Shown: positions 45,147 to 52,050, counted from the stretch's first letter. The stretch is 64,000 bases of DNA from an uncultured Desulfuromusa sp. (GCF_963675815.1 NZ_OY776574.1:1544001-1608000), one strand, 5' to 3'. Made by a program: numbers and translations. The notes: generated from the sequence alone by a model not told the origin.

Positions 45147-45612
45147 CTACACATTGACAACTCCCAAAATCCGGCAAATCCGCTCAATCTCTCTACGCAA
45201 GGCTTCATCCTCTGCCAGCTTAACCTGCATTCGCCTGCTTCCCTGAGAAACAGCCGACTCGCCGACACTGAATTTCTCACCGATGTCCCGCAATGTCACG
45301 CCGCTGTAGTGATGGCATAGATACATGCCGACTTTCCGCGCCAAACCTTTTTCCACGTTCAAGTTTTTTTCAACCGTGGCGATAATGTCATCTACCAACC
45401 AGCGGGAACGCAATTGTCGCAAGTTTGGCAGATCAATTGGTCATCAAACACCAAATATGAATGACAGCTCCATAGCGTTTTGTTGCCGAGACGAGATAGT
45501 CAAGGAAGCGCTCTCGGTCCGTTATGCTTTTGTAAATTTTCCGCTGTTCGTTTCCACGTGCCGTGACGTGATAAAAAACACCGGGATGTTCAATCCTCAA
45601 TGGCCTGCCCAT
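45147..45612 (-). pseudogene. RAYT (Y1 tyrosine) transposase with DnaA-type C-terminal domain, internally deleted
   Basis: The minus strand gives two joined pieces. 45612 to 45433 encodes MGRPLRIEHPGVFYHVTARG, then NEQRKIYKSITDRERFLDYL and GAVIHIWCLMTN, the N-terminus of REP-associated tyrosine transposases, and stops (TGA) just where the catalytic His-x-His should follow. 45422 to 45147, in another frame, encodes LRSRWLVDDIIATVEKNLNV and HHYSGVTLRDIGEKFSVGES, a DnaA domain-IV-like helix-turn-helix found at the C-terminus of one RAYT subgroup. The catalytic middle is deleted, so the gene is dead. Confidence 0.8.
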
Positions 45613-45652
45613 GCCCCCTCCCGATCAAATCATTCTGTCAATGTGTAGACCT

Positions 45653-45685
45653 GACACTTATTCTTGCTCGACACTTATTCTTGCT
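45653..45685 (+). repeat. Two 16-mers at the right edge of the RAYT remnant
   Basis: GACACTTATTCTTGCT at 45653-45668 and 45670-45685, one base apart. Its GACACTT is close to the inverse of AAGGTGTC in the left-edge repeat, as expected of REP-type flanks. Confidence 0.7.
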
Positions 45686-45686
45686 T

Positions 45687-46082
45687 CAATTAACCAGTTG
45701 TGTTTGATTGGAGGTCCGTCTCGCTCTCACAAGCAAATGCGCGATGATCCAAAGGGATCAGCGCCGGATTCTGCCCCTTCCCCGAGCCCGGCACTAACTA
45801 TGGCCAGAGCTTACAACTGGACCACGCTTTTTTGAATGGGACGGCACAAGGGTACGCAAGTGTTTCCAGGTGGCGAAGACAGTTCGGTCACAAATGACCG
45901 GCCCTTTGCATTAAAAGCCTCGATAAGTGTTTGGAGCAGAATTCGAAATCTGCAGCCAGTTCAAAAGCCCAAGTCAGAAACCGGATGATTCGTGGTTGAT
46001 CAGTCGCTTGTCAAAGAACGAAAAGTAAATCTTTTGCGTTAATGGTTATCTTTACTCTTGACGGCCGAGGGCCTGATAAGTG
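45687..46082 (+). repeat. 396-bp direct repeat, copy 1 (IS right end)
   Basis: Nearly identical, base for base, to 49723-50118. Noncoding. It is the right-end region of the IS1111-type element and so the likely bridge-RNA locus of the decayed copy. Confidence 0.9.
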
Positions 46083-46643
46083 TTAGGTGAATTCAGCTTT
46101 TATGCTTTGCGAGCACAGCTTTTTTATTACAAAACCGAAAAGTGCTGAAAACGCCACAACCATTATAACCGATGCAATTTTCATGATTTGCATCATGCTT
46201 TCAAATTCAGGCGGCGGGGCTTGTCCGCCGGAAAATTCCTGCATTGAGTTGTACATAGTGAACTGAAGAATGATGCCGCCAATATTCCAAATGATTCCGA
46301 CTGACATAAGAACTATGAAAACAATTCGCGCCCAATTTTTTCTTTTGAGTAATGCGATTGCAGAAATAAAGCTGGCTAGCGAAACAACAAAAAAGAATAT
46401 GAAGAAAAGGTTGAAATTATTGAACATGAAACCAAAAAAAGCCGGGAGTTGCTCGACGTTTTCGGCCTGCTGCATTGCTTGATTCATTTCTTCTTTTGGG
46501 AAAACCGTATGAATCATTATGTTCTGTAAAATGCTCATAAAGGTTGCGAATCCACCAAAAATGATGAAGATCCACGCGAGCACGTTTACAAAAGTTGATT
46601 TTTGATGTGGCTGGTTCGGCGCACCCTCAAATTCGAAATCCAT
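46083..46643 (-). CDS. Cassette 6: membrane protein of unknown function
   Basis: 186 residues with four hydrophobic helices (FVNVLAWIFIIFGGFATFMSIL, FNLFFIFFFVVSLASFISAIALL, IVFIVLMSVGIIWNIGGIIL and IASVIMVVAFSALFGFVI). A Gln/Glu-rich loop follows the first helix and a Pro/Gly-rich loop (SGGQAPPPEFE) precedes the last. The ATG at 46641-46643 has GGAGGGG upstream. The stop codon lies inside the GTTAGGT core of attC6, the usual cassette arrangement. Confidence 0.75.
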   Translation of the reverse strand: MDFEFEGAPNQPHQKSTFVNVLAWIFIIFGGFATFMSILQNIMIHTVFPKEEMNQAMQQAENVEQLPAFFGFMFNNFNLFFIFFFVVSLASFISAIALLKRKNWARIVFIVLMSVGIIWNIGGIILQFTMYNSMQEFSGGQAPPPEFESMMQIMKIASVIMVVAFSALFGFVIKKLCSQSIKAEFT

Positions 46644-46661
46644 GTTCCCCTCCATTTTTTC

Positions 46662-46717
46662 ACCTAACGGTTATGATCAGCGGAGAGCGATAGCGAATCC
46701 GCTGTATTATGTTATAT
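46662..46717 (-). other. attC5 (56 bp)
   Basis: ACCTAAC (46662-46668) and GTTATAT (46711-46717) cores flank hairpin arms CAGCGGA / TCCGCTG. The stop codon of the cassette 5 gene is three bases from the outer core. It has the classical short attC layout. Confidence 0.8.
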
Positions 46718-47276
46718 GGCTTCTTCCTGCGTACCTTACTTTTTTCAAGAAAGTGATAATTCCTGAAGAACCCAAGATGAACCACGCGCCAATTGATAAC
46801 TGCGTGAGTAAAAATACTATTTCGCTCCATGGGATTATAGTGACTTTTTTCCCATTTAGATTTGAAAGTACCTTTGCGTAGTTGGTGTCAAATGATGGTA
46901 GCAATACTGCTGTAATGATTCTTACAAGTGTTGGAATGGCGTCACTTAGAATTAAAAAACCGAGTAAAGTGAGGCCTATGACTAGGTAGTTCGTGTAGTT
47001 ATTGTTGATTTTTTCTTTTTCTTCTTCTGGTGGGAGATCGCCTTCTATTCGAGCAGCGACCTTCGGAGCGAGCGGCCACAAAATTCCACAGGCAATTAAA
47101 TACAATAGGCCGTAGGAGGTGCCGACTATGCCGATGAGTTGTGAATTTGAGTCGAAGTCGTCGAAAAGTGATGTGACAGCCATTCCGAAGGTTGGCATGA
47201 AAGAAGATAGCCCCGTTAGTGCTAGGTAGATGGCCATTAATCGTAGTGCGATAATTGTAAAATCTTTCCGACTCAT
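46707..47276 (-). CDS. Cassette 5: membrane protein of unknown function
   Basis: 189 residues with four membrane helices: IALRLMAIYLALTGLSSFM, LIGIVGTSYGLLYLIACGIL, YLVIGLTLLGFLILSDAI and a C-terminal IVFLLTQLSIGAWFILGSSG. An acidic-basic loop (LPPEEEKEKINN) joins helices two and three. No family recognised. AT-rich. Its TAA lies within attC5 and its start is 27 bp from the attC4 core. Confidence 0.72.
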   Translation of the reverse strand: MSRKDFTIIALRLMAIYLALTGLSSFMPTFGMAVTSLFDDFDSNSQLIGIVGTSYGLLYLIACGILWPLAPKVAARIEGDLPPEEEKEKINNNYTNYLVIGLTLLGFLILSDAIPTLVRIITAVLLPSFDTNYAKVLSNLNGKKVTIIPWSEIVFLLTQLSIGAWFILGSSGIITFLKKVRYAGRSHIT

Positions 47277-47303
47277 TGATTCACCAATTTTTCAATTTTT
47301 GCC

Positions 47304-47411
47304 ATATAACGCCGTTGTATGCCGCTGGAGTGGAGTTGGAATTTTTTGTGGTATCTTCTACCACAAAAAAGGCCGACGGAACGGAGGTCGGACATGACAA
47401 CCTTGTTATAC
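47304..47411 (-). other. attC4 (108 bp)
   Basis: ATATAAC (47304-47310) and GTTATAC (47405-47411) cores; GTTGT and ACAAC arms near the ends. The centre is a strong stem (47342-47370). The TAA of cassette 4 lies in the outer core. Confidence 0.78.
47342..47370. terminator. Bidirectional terminator-like stem inside attC4
   Basis: TTTTTTGTGGTA, 5-base loop TCTTC, TACCACAAAAAA: a 12-bp perfect stem with T-tracts in both directions. It should stop transcription between cassettes. Confidence 0.65.
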
Positions 47412-48323
47412 ATTTTCTAACTTTGAGATTGACTTGGATATCTCAACTTCAAGACTATTCACTCTTTCCTGATATGACGCAATCAGAGCGAACGTGATTC
47501 GCTCAAGTGCAAGTGCTGCACTTAGTTCTGACCTTTCAGGAAGATCCGTGGAGCAGAATGACCTTATATTGGCATTATACTCAGGAACAATATTCGCCAC
47601 CCTATCATAAATAGTACGCAGCTCCCCCATTTTCGCATATAGTTGAGCCAGCTCAGACACATCGATTATCTTGAGTTTTCTTACGATATCTAGATTGGCT
47701 TTCCAAGCCGAATCGTGTAATACATATCGAGTACCTTTTAAATCAGCAAGAGATATCAAAGTAGTGTTCGTTCGGTCTACAGTTCTAGAGATTGCAGCAC
47801 AAATCTCGTGATACTTTCTAACTTCTTCTGGATCTTTCAGTAGACCGCTATTTTCTAACCACTCCATTTTCTCGTTATACAAATTTGGGAGAGATTCAGA
47901 GTCAACATTCTCTATATAATTATTTTCGGGAAAAAGACCGCTCAATATTTTGAACCGTTGATCCCTTAATATTCCTGAGATTGTCATTGATGCATTTGAG
48001 AGTGTAGCTGTATTTTTACCAAGTTCAGAAACTACATATTTATTGGCTTCCAATTCAGATAGGATTAATGAAACAGCTCTTCTCTGTTCATCTTGTGAAA
48101 GCTCATTATATTTAAGGCCAAATCCTAGCCCAATAATTACAAGTCCTATTATAAATCCGTAGCTCAGAATTAATCTTAGAATACTAACAGCACCTTGCTG
48201 CTCTAACTGTGGGAAAATTCCTTGCTTAACTAAGTATCGACAAAATGAAAGGAAAAGAAAGACCACGAAGCCAATAAGAACAAGTGGTTCTTCAAGATAC
48301 GGAGCAATCTTCTCAAAGTTCAT
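47406..48323 (-). CDS. Cassette 4: two-helix membrane protein with helical cytoplasmic domain
   Basis: 305 residues, unrecognised. Helices at about 14-32 (LVLIGFVVFLFLSFCRYLV) and 50-68 (LILSYGFIIGLVIIGLGFGL), followed by a soluble helical domain of about 230 residues (SLILSELEANKYVVSELGKN; EERITFALIA-like LERITFALIASYQERVNSLE at the end). The layout resembles small membrane-anchored sensor or defence-type proteins but no motif supports a specific role. Starts 30 bp from the attC3 core; stops inside attC4. Confidence 0.72.
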   Translation of the reverse strand: MNFEKIAPYLEEPLVLIGFVVFLFLSFCRYLVKQGIFPQLEQQGAVSILRLILSYGFIIGLVIIGLGFGLKYNELSQDEQRRAVSLILSELEANKYVVSELGKNTATLSNASMTISGILRDQRFKILSGLFPENNYIENVDSESLPNLYNEKMEWLENSGLLKDPEEVRKYHEICAAISRTVDRTNTTLISLADLKGTRYVLHDSAWKANLDIVRKLKIIDVSELAQLYAKMGELRTIYDRVANIVPEYNANIRSFCSTDLPERSELSAALALERITFALIASYQERVNSLEVEISKSISKLENV

Positions 48324-48352
48324 TAAATTATCTCACTATGTATGTGCTACAT

Positions 48353-48464
48353 GTATAACGGTTCATGATAACCGGCGGCGACGAACTGCTTGCCGACCAC
48401 CGCAATTTTAGATTTTTCTTTTCAATTTAGCACAGACGTATTTTCCGTCCGGTTGATTGGTTTG
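48353..48464 (-). other. attC3, interrupted by the intact IS1111-type element
   Basis: GTATAAC (48353-48359) to ...GATTGGTTTG (48464). The missing end TTACAC is at 50119-50124, beyond the element. Without the insertion the site would be 118 bp and closely like attC2, including AACCGG/CCGGTT arms. Confidence 0.8.
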
Positions 48465-48551
48465 ATACTAGTGCAGGCCCCCTCCACAGATAACGGACCA
48501 TCCGCTATCCTTTGAGTAACAGACAAACCCTCAAAGAAAGGAGCCTGCATT

Positions 48552-49595
48552 ATGAGATTCTACACCAAACAGCATCATTTTTATTGTGGTATCGATCTTC
48601 ATGCCGATGCCATGTATGTCTGTATTCTTAATTCTGTCGGCGAAGTGGTGGTTCACAAGAATATTCCCACCAAACCAAAATCTTTCTTACGTCTGATCAA
48701 ACCTTATCGTGAGCGCCTTGTCGTCGGCTGTGAGTGCATGTTCTCCTGGTACTGGCTGGCCGATCTTTGTGCTGACGAAGGGATCGACTTTGTTCTGGGT
48801 CATGCGCTCTACATGCGTGCCATTCATGGGGGCAAAGCCAAAAATGACAAGATTGATTCTCACAAGATTGCCGTGTTACTGCGTGGTGGTTCCTTTCCTC
48901 TCGCTTATGTCTATCCGAAAGAGCTTCGGGCGACCCGTGATTTACTCCGTCGCCGCAATCATCTGGTGCGTAAAAAGAGTGAGCTGATTGCTCATATTCA
49001 GAATACGGCAACTCAGTACAACCTTCCAGTCTTAGGTCGGATCGCCAAACCCACTGAACGGGAAGGTCTTTTGAATAAATTCACCAATCCGGTGGTGCGC
49101 CGCATGGTCGAAGTTGATTTGCTGACCATCGAACATTATGAACAATTGCTTGCCACTCTGGAATGGCAGCTTGAACGGATAACCGAACGTCAAGCTCCGG
49201 TGGAACTGGCCTTGCTCAAAAGCATCTCCGGTGTCGGGCGAATCTTAGGCATGGTGATGCTCTATGAAATCGAAAGTATTGCCCGTTTCCCCCGAGTGCA
49301 GGATTTTGTTTCTTACTGCCGCCTGGTGAAACCGGAAAAACAGTCCAATGGTAAAAGCTACGGTCATTCGGGTAAGCGAATCGGCAATGCGCACTTACGC
49401 TGGGCTTTTGGTGAGGCGGTCATCTTGATGCTCAAAGGCAATAAGCCGCTGCAAGCCAAACGTCAAAGGCTGGCCAGTAAACATGGCAAAGGGAAAGCTC
49501 TGGCGATCCTCTCACACCGTCTGGGTCGTGCTGTCTACTTTATGCTTAAGAATCAGGTGCCTTTTGATCAGGAGAAATTCATGCAAGGCATCTGA
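48552..49595 (+). CDS. IS110-family (IS1111 group) DEDD transposase
   Basis: 347 residues. N-terminal RuvC-like domain: YCGIDLHADAMYVCILN (first Asp), VVGCECMFSWYWLADL (Glu), and AKNDKIDSHKIAVLL (the paired Asp). A coiled-coil segment (about 125-215) follows, then the Tnp2 domain with LLKSISGVGRILGMVMLYEI and KRIGNAHLRWAFGEAV, including the conserved Ser-region near HSGKRIGN. All catalytic positions look intact. AAGGAG precedes the ATG. Works with an RNA guide in characterised relatives. Confidence 0.92.
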   Translation: MRFYTKQHHFYCGIDLHADAMYVCILNSVGEVVVHKNIPTKPKSFLRLIKPYRERLVVGCECMFSWYWLADLCADEGIDFVLGHALYMRAIHGGKAKNDKIDSHKIAVLLRGGSFPLAYVYPKELRATRDLLRRRNHLVRKKSELIAHIQNTATQYNLPVLGRIAKPTEREGLLNKFTNPVVRRMVEVDLLTIEHYEQLLATLEWQLERITERQAPVELALLKSISGVGRILGMVMLYEIESIARFPRVQDFVSYCRLVKPEKQSNGKSYGHSGKRIGNAHLRWAFGEAVILMLKGNKPLQAKRQRLASKHGKGKALAILSHRLGRAVYFMLKNQVPFDQEKFMQGI

Positions 49596-50117
49596 TAGAG
49601 AGGGGGCGGATCAGCCTGACCGTCTAACTGGTGATCCCAGCAAGGCAACTCGCTAGCAGACAATCTGAAGCTCAAACTTCTGGGACATGGAACCCGATCC
49701 CGTCTGCGTAAGTGGCCATCCACAATTAACCAGTTGTGTTTGATTGGAGGTCCGTCTCGCTCTCACAAGCAAATGCGCGATGATCCAAAGGGATCAGCGC
49801 CGGATTCTGCCCCTTCCCCGAGCCCGGCACTAACTATGGCCAGAGCTTACAACTGGACCAAGCTTTTTTGAATGGGACGGCACAAGGGTACGCAAGAGTT
49901 TCCAGGTGGCGAAGACAGCTCGGTCACAAATGACCGGCCCTTCGCATTAAGAGCCTCGATAAGTGTTTGGAGCAGAATTCGAAATCTGCAGCCAGTTCAA
50001 AAGCCCAAGTCAGAAACCGGATGATTCGTGGTTGATCAGTCGCTTGTCAAAGAACGAAAAGGTGAATCTTTTGCGTTAATGGCTATCTTTACTCTTGACG
50101 GCCGGGGCCTGATAAGT
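49596..50117 (+). ncRNA. Putative bridge/seek RNA region of the IS1111-type element
   Basis: 522 bp with no open frame between the transposase stop and the IS right end. IS1111-group elements are known to encode their target-specifying RNA downstream of the transposase. The last 396 bp are conserved in the decayed copy. Several stems are visible, for example GGTCACAAATGACC near 49919. Exact RNA ends are not determined here. Confidence 0.5.
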
Positions 50118-50118
50118 G
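49723..50118 (+). repeat. 396-bp direct repeat, copy 2 (IS right end)
   Basis: Matches 45687-46082 with only scattered substitutions and two compensating indels near positions 50060 and 50103. Noncoding. Confidence 0.9.
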
Positions 50119-50631
50119 TTACACGCTCATCACCATGCTCCAAAAGTCGTTCGCCTGCTCTTCTTTGTACTCTGTTTCTAGGTCGAACGTGAAGGTTGCC
50201 CATTCCTTTGTTCCTATTGAAGCCTTTAGTTTTACTTGAACAGGCTGGTGCTCAAGCTGTAGGCCGCTGAAATGCCACCCGCCCGAATATGTTTTTTTGT
50301 ACTCTGACCAATTTAAGTCTAAGGTTCCGCCTTTATGGCTTTTTATTTTCGCACCATTTTTATATGAAAGTTGAATGTTTGATATTGTTACTTTTTTTAT
50401 TTCTTTATTGTCAGTTTGGAACCAAACCCAGAATTCATACGGGCTACCCTTGTGGGTAATTTTCATTTTTTTTGAAGGATCAACCAGGACAAATTCCCCC
50501 AGAAGGCCAACTTTTATAACTCCTGATTCGGCTTCGAGTGATGATGCCTTAAAATCGAAGTATTTATAGGTGTGGTCGGGACTACAGCCTATTAAACAAA
50601 TGATAGCTATGAGAAATATCAGTTTTTTCAT
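50119..50631 (-). CDS. Cassette 3: lipoprotein of unknown function
   Basis: 170 residues. Signal peptide with lipobox CLIGC (about 13-17) for lipid attachment; the mature part begins SPDHTYKYFDFKASSLEAES and is beta-rich, with repeated charged/hydrophobic alternation (VWFQTDNKEIKKVTISNIQL, WATFTFDLETEY). No family recognised. Starts seven bases from the attC2 core; its TAA lies at the IS/attC3 junction. Confidence 0.75.
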   Translation of the reverse strand: MKKLIFLIAIICLIGCSPDHTYKYFDFKASSLEAESGVIKVGLLGEFVLVDPSKKMKITHKGSPYEFWVWFQTDNKEIKKVTISNIQLSYKNGAKIKSHKGGTLDLNWSEYKKTYSGGWHFSGLQLEHQPVQVKLKASIGTKEWATFTFDLETEYKEEQANDFWSMVMSV

Positions 50632-50637
50632 TTTTGC

Positions 50638-50754
50638 GTATAACGGTTCATGATAACCGGCGGCGACGTGAAGTTACGGCCACCACCGCAATTTGATTTT
50701 GCTTTTCAATTTAGCACAGACGTATTTTCCGTCCGGTTGATTGGTTTGTTAGGC
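50638..50754 (-). other. attC2 (117 bp)
   Basis: GTATAAC (50638-50644) and GTTAGGC (50748-50754). Arms ATAACCGG / CCGGTTGAT near the two ends and a long central loop. About the same length as attC1 and attC3. Confidence 0.85.
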
Positions 50755-50757
50755 TAT

Positions 50758-51288
50758 TCAGCAAGAATAATCGTTACTTACCCTAATTATGTAGACCACC
50801 CCAAACCATTTTGGTCTGTTGTCACCACCATGATCATGGGAGCCTTCACTTGAGGTATTTAAGGTCGATATTTTACAGTCACTACCAGCTGCTTGGTAAC
50901 CTTCAGGGGCTCTCCGTGCCCGTCTGTTTTTTATTATCGTATAAGTGTGATGGTGGTCGTCGCTTTTCGAAATGGTGTTAGATCCGCCACTTTTTCCGTG
51001 TTCGTAGATACCTCCCACAAGAAAAGTACCAGTTGTTAGATCGGGAACGTTATATCCTTTAAACGGTCCTTTAAAAGGAATTTTTTGTCCGGCAGCCAAT
51101 ACCCAACCCACTGGAAGTTGGATGTAGGTATTCGGTGGTACATAATAAGGAAGAATCGTTCCAAAAGGAAAATCTGAGCCAGGTCGAGAATCCCTTTGCG
51201 AAAATTTCTCTGGGTTTTCTATGACTTCAGCTATGTGCTCATGGAACTCTCCTTCATTTATCTTTTTGATCTCTGTATTCATATCCAT
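50758..51288 (-). CDS. Cassette 2: phage tail-collar-like protein
   Basis: 176 residues. FPFGTILPYYVPPNTYIQLPVGWVLAAGQ corresponds to the tail-collar motif (G.I...........P.GW...G). YNVPDLTTGTFLVGG, GGSNTISKSDDHHHTY and GSHDHGGDNRPKWFGVVYIIRV match the downstream PDLRGRFLVG, the His-rich receptor-binding stretch and the C-terminal RPPY...YIIKV. No phage genes surround it. The ATG follows AGAGGTGAAAA. Possibly a surface or contractile-system fibre tip; role unknown. Confidence 0.7.
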   Translation of the reverse strand: MDMNTEIKKINEGEFHEHIAEVIENPEKFSQRDSRPGSDFPFGTILPYYVPPNTYIQLPVGWVLAAGQKIPFKGPFKGYNVPDLTTGTFLVGGIYEHGKSGGSNTISKSDDHHHTYTIIKNRRARRAPEGYQAAGSDCKISTLNTSSEGSHDHGGDNRPKWFGVVYIIRVSNDYSC

Positions 51289-51331
51289 TTTTCACCTCTA
51301 TAAGTTGAGAAAGAGACAATTGATTTATGAA

Positions 51332-51448
51332 GCCTAACGGTTCGCGATAAGCGGTGGCGACGAGAAGGTTCGGCCAACTACCGCAATTTGATTTTGTTTT
51401 TCGGGAAGCACCCAGCCCCATTCCATCCGCTTGATTTGCTGGTTAAGT
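51332..51448 (-). other. attC1 (117 bp)
   Basis: GCCTAAC (51332-51338) and GTTAAGT (51442-51448) cores, with AAGCGG / CCGCTT arms and AACGGTTCGCGATAAGCGG at one end, similar to attC2 and attC3. The TAA of cassette 1 is inside the outer core. Confidence 0.85.
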
Positions 51449-51976
51449 GGCTTCTATATTTTTACATGGTCTTGATTCACGACCATCAGCCAACTCTAAC
51501 CCACACTCAAAAACTACAAATTCGTGGTCCACGTCTAGCTCTCTTCCGCCATAACAAACAAGTTCACTATGAAATTGTCGAATTTCCATGGGGGCTTTGC
51601 AGTAAGGGCAGAAATATTCGCTCATAAGCTCTTGAGCACGTTCCATTTGCGCTTCTAGTTCGGTGAGTTTTTGACGTTCTTCTATTAGTTGGTTTTCCTT
51701 GGTTTTGATTTCTGCCTCATTTGTACTTTGGTCTTCGGCGAGTCTTTCCAACTCTTCTGTCAAAAGTTTTACTCGTTTAGAATACCTATCCGCCAATATG
51801 TCGGGACTTGTTTCTTTTTGAGATTCTAATGCTTCACGCAAACCTAAAATTTTCTCTTTAAGAAGCTCAATTTTGGCATCTTTTGCACTGACCAAGACGC
51901 GGTAAAGGACGAAGAGGGCAATGATAAAACCGACAATAGAGCCAATTTGTGTATAGAAAATTGTTTCAATGTTCAT
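51443..51976 (-). CDS. Cassette 1: membrane-anchored coiled-coil protein with zinc-ribbon-like end
   Basis: 177 residues. One N-terminal helix (IGSIVGFIIALFVLYRVLV, about 10-28), a long coiled coil (about 35-125, LTEELERLAEDQSTNEAEIK), and a C-terminal Cys-rich part: FCPYCKAPMEIRQFHSELVC and VVFECGLELADG, with further RPCKN. The CxxC pair plus two later Cys could hold zinc. No named family. It is the cassette next to attI, hence likely the most strongly expressed from any integron promoter. Confidence 0.75.
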   Translation of the reverse strand: MNIETIFYTQIGSIVGFIIALFVLYRVLVSAKDAKIELLKEKILGLREALESQKETSPDILADRYSKRVKLLTEELERLAEDQSTNEAEIKTKENQLIEERQKLTELEAQMERAQELMSEYFCPYCKAPMEIRQFHSELVCYGGRELDVDHEFVVFECGLELADGRESRPCKNIEAT

Positions 51977-51996
51977 TTGACCCTCATTATTTTGCC

Positions 51997-52015
51997 ACTT
52001 AACAGTGTGTTAGGC
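51997..52015 (-). other. attI simple site of the integron
   Basis: Minus strand GCCTAAC, 5 bases, GTTAAGT: two opposed integrase-binding cores with the recombination point G^TT at the edge of cassette 1. It lies between intI and the cassettes, where attI must be. The outer binding sites are not identified. Confidence 0.75.
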
Positions 52016-52019
52016 AGAA

Positions 52020-52048
52020 AACTATTTTCACTTTTCTGCCTTTGCCAA
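52020..52048 (-). promoter_or_regulatory. Weak candidate cassette promoter (Pc)
   Basis: Minus strand TTGGCA (52043-52048), 16 bases, AATAGT, reading into cassette 1 just beyond attI. A weak match to sigma-70 boxes, reported because a Pc is expected here. Confidence 0.25.
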
Positions 52049-52050
52049 TA

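Larger units (their letters stand above)
44804..46082 (+). mobile_element. Decayed IS1111-attC-type element (copy 1)
   Basis: Left end ATACTAGTGCAGGCCCCC and right end ...GGGCCTGATAAGTG match those of the intact copy at 48465-50118. The left 306 bp (to 45109) and right 396 bp (45687-46082) remain. The middle, with most of the transposase, is replaced by a RAYT transposase remnant and its repeats. It sits in the G^TT position of attC6. Confidence 0.85.
48465..50118 (+). mobile_element. Intact IS110-superfamily element, IS1111-attC type (copy 2)
   Basis: About 1.65 kb inserted between the G and TT of the attC3 core. It has subterminal, not terminal, inverted repeats: CAGGCCCC (48474-48481) and GGGGCCTG (50104-50111), with 9 and 7 bases outside them, the hallmark of the IS1111 group. 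No target duplication is seen. A DEDD transposase is followed by about 520 bp of noncoding sequence. Opposite in orientation to the cassettes. Confidence 0.88.

Noticed and set aside
44891..45157. 88-codon frame as a small intact gene
   Set aside because: Its first 73 codons are the truncated transposase start and the rest reads through repeat DNA.
45687..50118. The 396-bp repeats as independent noncoding cassettes or group II introns
   Set aside because: Both copies directly end the same IS element at the attC core, and the subterminal repeat lies within them; they are the IS right end. No GTGYG start or domain V signature was found.
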